A DNA stretch of 64,000 bases from Cyprinodon diabolis. Lineage: Eukaryota; Chordata; Actinopteri; Cyprinodontiformes; Cyprinodontidae. Below the pieces are notes generated by a model. That model did no database searches. It saw nothing but the letters and a program-made list of their open reading frames with translations, and was not told where the DNA came from. Shown piece after piece: positions 49,801 to 61,900 of this stretch (positions within the stretch are counted from its first letter, which is position 1; each line of letters opens with the position of its first letter). Position numbers and translations under genes: made by a program. Location: positions 22,864,603 through 22,928,602 of the forward strand of contig CM060076.1 in the NCBI GenBank assembly GCA_030533445.1, read 5' to 3'.

Positions 49801-52800
49801 CCAAGGATGGTTTAGTAGTAAATAATCTCAAAGAATATCTTAATGCTAAAAACACTAATATTGAGTTAAAGTGACATTGAATCAGTACAAGTGAGATTAA
49901 ATTAATATTAAACATGGCCTTATGGTAGAACCAATGTCTCATGGTTACCTCCCTGTTTGTCTCCTTAAGCTGTTCTTTTTAGTCTGAGTACTCTCTTTTT
50001 TCTCTTTGCCTTCTCTCTCTCTCCCCTCCCTCCACATACTCCATTGTCTGTTTCTGGTATAAAATGGGGGCTATGTTTATTATTTGACTTTTTTTTTTAT
50101 ACTGGTTTTAAACTGGCTGGTCCTGGGAATGTTTGTACTTTTTTGTCATTTGAATCTAAATTATGTAAAATGGTTTAATTTGATTGGAAATGTGTTTTAC
50201 CTTTTTTATTTTTTTCTTCTGTGTCACTTTGGTGACCCTTTGGTCATTTTGGTTGCTCCCTTTGGGATTTATTTTGCTGCCTTTTTTGGGGGGGGTTTGA
50301 AACACACGTACCCCACTGGCAGAAATGGGCGATTCCTTGCTATCTGAAACCCAACTCGCCGCAGAGGCCGCCCCCTCCCCTGCAGCAGCAGCACCCACTC
50401 CTGCAGCGGCAGAACCCAACGTCTCTCTAGCTCCTCCTACTAGCACAGCAGCCACCACTTCCCCCGGTGCCACCAATATGGATCTGTTGGGAGGTCAGTG
50501 GGCTTCCAGAAAATTCTCTGCAAAGGAATACCTCTGGGAAGCTCAACCCTAAAAACCATTTCACAGCACAAAAACACAGACAGTGTTAACCACATTAAGC
50601 ATGAACAGCAAAAGTATTTGCCCCCTTCCAGATTTCTTCAGTTATCTACATTTTTTTTAATGTTTACTTTTATATATTCAGAAAAAAAAATGTTTCTATA
50701 AAATAACAATAATATGAAAAACAAATTGAGATTTTATTTTTTTTAAATTTTGATTTCATTTATTAAGAAAAAAATGCAATCAAAACTGGCATTGAGATAA
50801 GAATCTATTGCCTCAGGTTTTCCTATGGCCTCACAGTCTGTATTATTTATTTTGTTTTCTTTTTTTATGTTTATCGTTTTAAATCAGATGTAATTGGACA
50901 CTGCTTAAATAATACTCTTTAGTATTACTCTTTAGATTACTCTTTGTATTATAAGTCTATAGAACAAGGTGTAAAATAGTCCTTTATATTTTTGTACTCA
51001 GCAATAGTTGTTTCAGAGAAACTCCCCATGGATCACATTTTCCCCAGCCTCTCTCTTATTGTGAAGTCTAATAGCCTAATCATAACCGAGGCCTGTAGTT
51101 TAAATGTTGGTCAAGGCTTCTTTGTGTTCTCCTTTATATATAAAAATATTTTTTTATTGGTTTGTTTCTGATCTTTTCTTAAATTTTTTCAGATCATGAC
51201 TTTTTTTCTTAATTAATGAAATCATCTTTTGAAACCTGCAGTATTTAATTTCCTAATCATCTAAAACATTTAGATGTTCCAAAAAAACCTCCAATCACTC
51301 CTATAGAATAAAATAAATTAACAAATCTAAGGGGATAAATACTTTTTCACTGCTTTATAGGTGGAGAAAATATTTTGCACAATCCAAACAAATCACCCAA
51401 AGCAGCCACTATTATCAGCACTGATGCACGTTCGTCTCACTATAAGATACTGTTTGCTTTATTATGTACTCATTAATAATTTGAGGTGGTTAATGGTTTT
51501 GTAGAAAAGGTAGCTATAAACTTCTGCGCAGATCATTTGATCTAGATTCTGCACATTCTGTACATACCCCCAAAATTAAACAAATAGAATAAAACCATTT
51601 GACAATGGAAATATTTACTCATTTTGACTTTTAATGTATAAGGAACCAATGAATAATTGTGCTTAAAGTTACATTTAAAATTTCTTGCACTAGTTCACTT
51701 GTATCAGCCTGGAAATGGTTACAGAACTAATAATTGGTTGCTACCCTCAGCTTTCTCGTACTATTTATTCTAAGAAGTTTAAAGAAATTCCAAAAGTCCG
51801 AATTAAGATTTTTCCCCTAACAAAAACTGAAAATCTGCTACTGTTCAACATCATTGCCAATTTATACTTCATAAAATTAGTTGCCAATTTTTTGTACACT
51901 ATCTATTTGTAAATATGAGTAAATGGTAAAAGGTGCATCATTGTTTTTTGCAAATACAGTAGCAGCTGTTGAATCACAGATTCTTGGTGTGAATATGTGA
52001 AACAAATAGTACTAGAAATGCACTTGGAGAGTGCAGACCTTTAGTCGAATCATTTGTTGCACCTTCTATGAAAAGTTTAATAAAGTCTGTACAACTTTTT
52101 AGTCTTTCTGAGACTAAAAAGTTGTACAGACTTTTAAAGTAATTCTGAAAACAGACAGGCAGACAAACCAATGGTAAAAACATAATACCCTTTGGCGGAG
52201 GTAAAAAAAAAAAACATAAAGTTGTGTCAGATTCAAAGAAATAAAAATTAAAAAGGCTAACTGGATTTCAGTTTAACTTGAATTGCAGAAAATTAAAGCA
52301 ACTACATAAAATGTCAGTAATTGGGAGGTTAATATAAAAGAAATATTTTAGTAGTATTCCCTAGCAAATGAATGTATAGCATTACATAAACCCATTTATG
52401 TTTTTCATTAAATAATTTTTTTTAACTTACTGTTTAACTATTCCAATAATCAACATGTTGTCAACAATACAGCTATTCTGCTCATTTTTATTATTGCTAT
52501 TATCACAAATCAATCTTCCTTTAGAAACCTAACACACTTAGACATGGCTTGCCAACATCCTTCCAAATTCATTGTCATATGCATCTTGTTTGATGAGCTG
52601 GAATGCTTTTCTGTAACTTCATTGAAAAGCAATGCTTTAAAACCCTCCAATGTGGCCCCAGCTACAAATGGCACCTGCAACATAAGTGGCTTTTTCTGAT
52701 CTTTGTGCTGTAGATAGATCTTTGTGTACTGCCTCCTGTCTGTATACCCATTTTTCTATTCACCTTTCCGTCACTCATGTTATGCACTGCTGTTTTTACT

Positions 52801-55800
52801 GTTCACTGCTGTTTTTTTACTGTTACACTCGGAAAAAAACAACAACAAAAGAAATAAAGCAAAGGGTTAATAATCTTCACATGCAAACGCTCTAGGCAGG
52901 GCATGTCCAGTGGGTCCTCATGGAGCTGTCCTACAGGTTTTCATTATTCTCTGGCACAGCTGACTAGGGTGACTGGAGTTCAACAAAAGTCTGTTAATCT
53001 GCTATCAATGAAAATCAGTTGTACAGAAGCAGTAAAACCTCTAAAACCAGTAGGGCAGCAGCCCCCGAGGACCTACTTTGGACATGTCTGCTAAGCTCTT
53101 ATCTTTGTTTTTCTTAATAGTCTTTTTACCTCCAAGTATCGCTTGACTTTTTCCTTTTCTTCTTTCATCTATACTCCTGTCATCTTGCCATCTGTTGGCA
53201 TTTCCACCCCTGGGTTGTTGCAAACGTCAGACGCCTTTGCTACTCCTGCTCCTTCCACTGAGACCACCGCTGCAGCAGAGGGTGGGGCTGCTGCTTCATC
53301 TGCCCCAGCCACTAACTCTGGAGCTGGTGGGTGACAACAAATCAGAGTGTCTGGATCTGCTTGAGTGTGAATGTGCCAAAGCTAGTGTATAAGCTAATCT
53401 GTTTTATTAATGAAGTTTCCATATTTATATTTAAGGTTTTCTCAGTGTTTTAATAGGACTGTAATGGTTTTATTTTTTTTTAACAATAACATGCTTTATA
53501 ATACCCTTGAAGATATCTACATGCTTTATGGTTTTTGGCAATGATTCAATTATGCTCTTAATATCCTTGCAAAGTCTGGTGCATTTCTGGTAAATGCTCA
53601 CAAAAAGCACAGTTGGAAGATATTTAATATAAAGCCAAAAGTATATTTGTTAAGGTTGAATGATAAACTTTGACAAAATATTAATGCATCTTGACCTTTT
53701 TTGCTGATGGTATTACTAAATGATTAAAAATGCAATATTTCTTACAGAGCATCAGCATCACCCTTTAACCATTCTCTATAATTGTTTTTGTCTGTGTGTA
53801 TATATATACAATTTTCAAGTAATAACTATTTTTGCTTCTAAGAAGTCATTTTGGAACAGAAGAATTTAGGTATGGCAAACTTTGCTTTGTCGTTATGTAG
53901 GCAAAGTAATCATATCGGCTCACGTATACTGCACGTATGTCTAAATTATTTCATTTACATCTTTTTTATGGAGAATCTGAACCTAGCTGGATGTAAATAG
54001 TAGTGCTAACATCACTTTTACAGAAAACGCTAGTGTGGATGTGAAACCTTTATTTTTTACTTGTGGCTCATATCTAAGAAAATACTTGAAGGAGTAATGA
54101 AATTGTTTGGCATCCATTGGCTAGTTAAAATAGTTGTCTCTAATGTAGACTGAGCATGGTTTTTGGGTGCGTTGGTGTGCAGAGGTATGTGTGTTTGGTC
54201 TCCTGAATTTTAAAGACATTGCTTTTTCCTTATTATCTAGAAACAGAAACACAAATGCATTTTACTTCAGGTTCTTGACATATTACTCCTCTTGAACAGA
54301 TAACAAATAGGTAACTTTTCAGGAAATCGAAACATCTTGTTTCTAAAAGTAAATTATAAGCTTTAATAAAAAATATTTCCTTATTGAAACTTCTCAAAGT
54401 AAATATTTCTGTAAAATTCCAGATAGATTGATTTGTGTGTTTTTATTTTTACATTAAAACAAAAATGACGAACAATTGAGGAATAATGATTGACAATAGT
54501 GATATATTCCTCATCAAGGACAACCATTTGGCATGTCTAGCTTTACAGTTTCGTGGTTCCTTTTTTATGTGCTACTATCGCAGTTACCATTTGGTTTGCA
54601 TTTTTTCCAATTCCTTTTAGCTCTAAATATTCCCATTGCCAGCTGGAGAGTGTTAGATTTCTCCATATTTTCTTTTTCTCTTGTTCCTTTCATGGTTCTT
54701 TTTACCCTATAGGTTTTTGGGAACTACACACTTTTCATCATGAGTGTCAGAGAGCAGCACAATGAATGTGAAAGTTCTACAAACTTAAAGCATTATTGGC
54801 TAGATATGGATTCAAACGAGTTTGGTGTGACCTTTATCACCACTTTAAACTGCCTTAATATTTCAGCCAGAGTCAGTGTCCTATAAATCATCTGTTTTGT
54901 TTTAAAATCATTGTCTAACATTGCCTCTTCCTCTCCATATGTTGAATTCCTTAATCCCCAAAGACCCTTTTGCCCCGTCAGACGACAATACCAACGCTGC
55001 ATCTTCAGAACTAGATCTTTTTGGGATGATGACAGTGGAGAACAGTAGCTCACTGGACGTCTGTTTTAGCTCTATGGAGACTCAGCCCTCCCCTTCCCCA
55101 TCCCCTTCACCACTCTTCACTTCCACATCCACCACCATCACCACCACTGCCACAATTTCAGGCTCCGACATCACCAGCCCTGCGACTGACCTCTTTGGTG
55201 GTAAACATGAGGCATATGATTGGTTTTCTGTTTAACACCTTCCTTATCTCACTGAACTGATACAGCTCTGATAAATCTCCCCTCCACTGCCTGGTAATCC
55301 CTTACAGTTTATGGCTGTTTTCTGCATTCAGTTCCAATGAAAAGTTTAGATACACTCAGAAGTTGCATTAATTTCATATCAATTTGAAGTTATTTTAGAA
55401 TGGAACGATCATAGCATACACAATTAAATTCACTACCTGTGTGTGCTAGTATTAAGCCAATGAAAAATGTTTTGAATCGACCTTTCTTCATCATAAGTCT
55501 GCCTGTCCTATGCAACATGCCAGTACCAATTTAAGCAACAAAAAGCCTCAGCATGAAAAAGGCGTCATTATGGTTGGTATAATGTTTAAAGCCTTAAACG
55601 GACTGCTTCAAACATTCTTCTGTCGTAGTAGCAAAAAAGCTACTCCTTTGTCTTCGAATATAACTTTTTGGCCAAACAAAAAACTGCAAACTAAAGTAAG
55701 GCCACAAGGTTTTTATTTAGATAAACGGTTTGGCTTCTTGGTTTTTCACCTTCTCAGCCCATGTGGACTTTTAACTTGTTTACCTCTGGACACTGAAATG

Positions 55801-56723
55801 GTATTCAAGTCATGACAGGTTTGAATATTGGGAGGGTGGTTGGCACCTAAAAGCATATTAAAATGATCAATACATTTAAAGTTTCTATATCATATAATTT
55901 TCTGTAAGAGTATTTTACTCTAAAAAAATTAAGTGCATCAAACGTATATGAAATTCAAGCAGACGATGAGTGTCTTTTAACTGTTCATTGTCACTGTATG
56001 TTTGCTACTTTGCTTTTTGTTAGCCTCATCAACAGGTTTAGAAATAAAAAAGTATTGTTTTCTTTTTTGTCTTGGTATGCATGCCCTCATAGATATGTTT
56101 GACGCCATGCCAAACTCAAGCCTCTTAAAAACGGATCCCTTGCCCAGCACTGACTTGTTTTCTGCAGGTACCCTTCTGCATCGAAGTTTGCAATCTTGCG
56201 TGCATCTTCCTGTTCTCCCATATCTTCATGCTGTGTTTGCTTTCAGATTTGTCCTTGGCTTTCATTAGGGAAAAGGCTATTTTGCCATCTTATAGATTGG
56301 ATAAAAGCTATTGAGCTGTTTAAAGCATTTACTTTTGTTTCTTACCTAATTTCCGATTCGAGCATGTACTTCTTGCCCTAAAGGTGCTGCTAATGCATCA
56401 TAATAAATGACAGTGATTGCTCTGAGTGCATTTGTGCAACTGCGTGTTGGGGTCTAAACATCATCTCCACCTTGCCTTCTCTAGCCGATTTGTTCAGCCC
56501 CCCTGCTCCTATCCTCTCCTCTGCACCACCCAAAATTGACACAGGAGGCATCATGACCTTGTTTGGTGGTGGGTAACGCAGATGACTGTCTGCCCTCAAT
56601 CTGTCTCCATGGTTCTTGAAAACAACATCAAAGAAGATAAGGGTGTAAAGTGAAATCCTGTTTTATTTACTCTAGTATGGTTACAGCTGCAGAATTTTAT
56701 TTAGTACGACTGATCATTTACAA

Positions 56724-56809
<86 letters not shown>

Positions 56810-58840
56810 TAATCACATGAAAAAGGAGCTGAGATTGTTACTTGAATGAGTGTGAGTTCTGGTTTGTTTTGCATCATTTTTGACTTCAACTGTTTTGTCT
56901 GATATTAGCAGCATTGAAGCAGGAGGCTGATTATTACCCTTGTTTGCCCTCATGCTGCGTTGGAAATGGCTGAACGTATTGTTGTGGGGCATGCCACAAT
57001 GGGGTCATGTTTCTGATGACCTGCAACAGAGTCCACAGGAGGGGATGCCCCGGCTGCTGCTGCACCAGCTCCTGCTCCTGCCGCCGCTGCTCCAAGTTCA
57101 GAGCTCATGTCAGGTAAATCGTCATGTGTTATGCACTAACCTACATGTGCACTTTTAGCCATGCAGAGTTGCAAATATTTCACACTTTCTTATGCACAAA
57201 GCATAAGACAACTGTGATTTCAGCTTAGATTTTAACCAGTTATCTTCCTTTACCATGGAGAGAGAGTTCTGTTTTAGATGTCTCTGAGACCCACTTTTTC
57301 TGTGAGTGTGCGAGTGTGCTTTCATTTGTTTTTCCTCCCTTTAGCTGCAAGTATTTGTCTCATTTTTGCATCATGACTCATCATGTGGAGTTCAATGCCC
57401 CACATTAAGTAAGAACATTATATATTAGAAGTTTTGTAGTGGTGTCAATCTTTAAAACTACATGCTTTATAGTGTTATTCTCTGATTCCTTTAACTTTAA
57501 TAATAATTTAACTGATAATCTACCAGTATCTCTTTTATTAAAAAAAAATCCCCTTATATTTCAGTGTTCAGTTTAAAAGGGTATCCATATATTTAGATAA
57601 TTATTGTCATTATTAAGTATACGTACAGTGCCTGGTAAATGTTCAGCAAGGCCAACAAAATGCTTTAGAACAGTGCATATTTATTCATATTAATCACCCA
57701 GTCAAAGCCCAGAGTCTGATTCTATGACATGACTTGAAAATTGATGTTAACGTTAAAGAAGAGCAGACCAACGTTTTAGTCTGATTGTGTAAAAGTGCTA
57801 AAGACTGTGACTGTGATGACAACTAAAATCCCAGTTTTCCATCTCTTCCAATGATCAGATCAAAAAGGAAAACAGACTACACACTTTTTAATAATACATT
57901 ACATGTTTATGCTGTATTGAAAGTTGGAATGTCTTTCATTTAAATGATCATAAAACAATCTAGCTCTATATTTGCACTGACTCCAAAATGCTTTATTAAT
58001 TTCTCCAGAAACCAAATTCCAATTTCTTACCAATGGAGACATGTTGGTTTTCCATCAGGAATTGTAATTTCTATGTAGAATATCTGCTTAAAGCACCTTT
58101 CTGAGAGAGTTTTTTGTAACAGAAAAAGACACGGCACTGACACATGTCCCTTAAGCTGCGAACAAAACTTTTACTCTAGAGTAAATATCAAGACAGTTCA
58201 CTTTATCATCTATGAACTCTTTAATGATTGTTTAGATTTATTTTCATAATGGGAGCATGTGTAAAGTTCAAGTGGTGGGGTACTTTTTTAAGGCACCATT
58301 GCACACCACTGAGTCGGTTGCTGGAGACAGATTGGATTATTTCCGTTAATGTGACCACGTAAACCTTTTTTTTTTTCTCTTTCATCAAATTCACAATCAT
58401 CTCCCACTGTTCCTATATATCTAAGGTCTGCTATACTGCTGCTCTATGGCCTAACCTCTTATCTTTTTCCATTCTGTACAATCTCTTTATCATGCGCTAT
58501 TTAAAAAGCTTAATATTTCCTTCTTACTTTGGCATATCTGCTTTTTTTTTGCTATCCTGTCTTTTCCCTACACTTCTCCCCTGCTCTCTTGCTCCATCTG
58601 GCTCTTGGGCTGGCTCATTTCTTGCTTCCTGCCATTTGATTGGGTGAGTTGCCTTGCTCTTTAATACGCTAAATTCCCACAGTGCACTGCATTGCAGTGG
58701 CACAGCCACACTGCACTGTTCCCTCCACAAACAGATGCTGGATGATGACAAAGACTGTCTGTGTCAAACAACAGCAATATACATCACATGTGATTGGTCT
58801 TCTTTGAAGTTAGAATCATATATATATATATATATATATA

Positions 58841-58926
<86 letters not shown>

Positions 58927-61900
58927 CATATCTAATTAAAATGTTTTCCTTTATTTAATGGTAAATAAATCTGACATTTACACTCTTAATGTTATTTCCT
59001 TCTTTATTATAAAGATACTCTTTGTCCTCATCTGAATTCTGTAGTGTTTGCTATCAAAGTAGTATTGATCATCCCCACTGCTCTGTTGTCATGGAGATAT
59101 CTTTTGGTCGTCATAGTAATCTCCAGTAATAAAGAAATGTGCTACAGAATTGCCATGTAGTGTGAGAATAGCTCACACAGGATGCTAATATTTCCCTTAA
59201 TCTCCCATCATGCCCCTTCCTTTCTTCTACTCCCTCCCTCCTGTAGTATTTGATGGGCTAGGCGACATAATGAAGCCCACTGTGACCCCTCAGGCGGGTG
59301 ATGTTGACACCTCTATGGCTAACATGGCAAGTAGTAAGTAGTAATAAGTGCAGACTCCAACACTGAAAAATGATAAATGTGTATGTTTAAAAAAAATTGC
59401 TTGTTATACCCTCCCGTCGTCAAACATATGAAGAGCAATAACCAAGAAGACACAGACAGCAGAGTTTATTATTCCCCAAAATAGTGCTTTACAGACATTG
59501 CATACTAAGTCTTTCAAGACTGCTGGACAAGCTATTCTGGAAAAGCAACTAGTTTGCACAGTCCATCTGTCACAAATGTGCCTGTTCAACAAATACTGAG
59601 ATTGAAAAACAGCTGAATGCAATTACTTTTATTTAATCTAATCATAAGAAGAATAAGACATGAATCCTAGTACTTTGATTTCTATTAATTTGCTTTTATT
59701 TGTTCCAAATTTTAAATTCTGAACTAATCATACATTAGAACAACTATCCAATTTAAACCCCTATTTTGTATCTCGATGTTGCCATTTTGTCTCTACATAC
59801 TTGTCTCTTTCATATGTGTAAACAAATCATCTACTATCCATGTTGTTAAAATGTGTATTAATTTGTTACTATAACTAGCACTTTTTGGTGACCAATTTTC
59901 GATAAAGCAATTCATAAAATTACTTAGATGTGTAGCTGAAAGTTTATAACTCTTCATTATTATATGAACATTTTTCAATTTGGAACCTGTTTCTACTCAG
60001 TATAGTTCTAGTTCCAATTTGGGCCAATTAACTATTTTGAAATATACAGTAATATACTATTATTCAACCAGTAGAACTCGCAGTTACTTCCTGTGGTGAA
60101 AGAGTAACTGGAGTCACATAACCATATTTTCTAACGATTTACTTTTAATAGATTGTAAAACGTTCTTTCAAATTATCAGTGTTACTAACACACGGTTGGT
60201 GGTAGACAGCCCCCTTTTGTACTCAATTAGGCTGGCTAATGACTGAACCATAAAATTATAAATCAGTCAGTGGAAAAAATTAGCAGCACTCTATACACTA
60301 ACATTTTACACAAGTCATTGTTGTTGGGACAAAAAAAAAGGTTTATAAGAAACATAAAAATTGCTTTAGGCTGCTTCAAATTTCTTTATTTTTTATATTT
60401 CAAAGAGAGATTTATTTAATCTTCTAACTAATCTGATCTTTTATGTTCAACAAAGTGTAACTACTGTACTGAATAGTACCTGAATGTTAGGTCCTTATGC
60501 AAAATGTAAATATTTCTGTACAACAACAGACATGCAGATGAACAAGCAACAGCCTGATTGACTTTTTTTGAAAAAGTTATGATTGAGAGGGCCAGGATGG
60601 TGGAGATCTGTAGAAAAGCCAATAGAAGTAGGGCCAACGGTGTGATTTTAATTTATAATAACATACCAATATTAAGGAATTTTTTTATGAATTAAAAGCT
60701 CTAGACATATAGTAAAATGCTGATCGATGGGAAACAAGACTAAAAGTTTTTGTACTATGTTGTATAATTTTCCATTATTGCAGTGAAACAGTGATTTTGC
60801 AGAACCTTTCTCTCTTTCTCTCTCCTCCTTAAAGACCTCACAATGGGAACTGCAGCGGCTCCTCAGGTAGCTCCCCCTAGTTGGGGTGCACCCATGGTAA
60901 ATGTTGTCTGTGTCTTATAGCATGGTGTGGACCCGCATGGCAGACAGGGCACATCAGAAGCAGCAATCTCAAAGCGTTGCCTTCATTTGCTTCTCCAGTA
61001 TCCAGGTGTTAACCATAGGGTGTGTAAATAGGGGATGCAGGATTCAAGATGGAATGTTTTATACAGATTTTGACAACAAAAGCTGCTATTTTACCATCCA
61101 CCATAACAAATCCAGGAAGATTTAATTTTTACTTTGCATTAACTTTATTTAATACCTGGAGTTTGTACTGGAGAGTGATGAAGAGACATATGATGATGGC
61201 TAAATTACAGCTTCTTATTCTTTTTTAAATAAATATCTTACGCCTTTTTTGAATTCACTCCATATAGTTCAGCTCACTTACTTTTTTGGAAATTTGTACT
61301 TACCCCTCATTATGCATGTTTCAGTAAAGAGTAGAACTTTACAGCTGGAGTAAGGTTGTTTTTTTTTGCGGGCTTCTCTCTGTTTTTGTGTGCCATACTG
61401 TTTTGTCTGTCTTCAGCACCACTTTTGGATGATGCTGATTTCACTAGAAAGCATCAGCACTTTCTTTTCCTACCCTTATGTGTGTTGGTTTTGCGGCATC
61501 TCTCATTTATGTCATAATATGGTAATATCCAAACTCCTCGTGTCCATCCCCTCCCCACCACACTTTTAGAACATTCCCATGGGTCCTGGTCCTTATATGG
61601 GGACTTACCCCAGCTTCATCATGGTAAGATGACCCCTCCTGTCCAGTCCAGTAATGTCCCATTTGAACATTATCGGATATTGATGGACAATCAGCTACTT
61701 AGGTGTCCCTCCCTCTGGCATCAGATGCCAGACAATAAATCTAATTGATTGTTTCCTCCCTCCGTGTGTCTCTATATAAGGCTGGGGCTCCAGTTGCCGG
61801 AGCGCCAATGATGCCCATGGCTAGACCAGGCTTTCCTGCCGCAGGAGCGGCCCCTGGAGCACCGGTAACAAGCTCCTAAGTGGGTTACTAATTGCAAACA

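Noticed and set aside
52082..52134. Perfect hairpin as a microRNA precursor
   Set aside because: Arms are too short (24 bp), perfectly paired with a 5-base loop and AT-rich. It lacks the usual stem length of about 33 bp and mismatches.
55320..55820. Possible Tc1-like element (AAAAGTTTAGATACACTCAG)
   Set aside because: One end resembles Tc1-type TIR text, but no matching opposite end could be found by eye.
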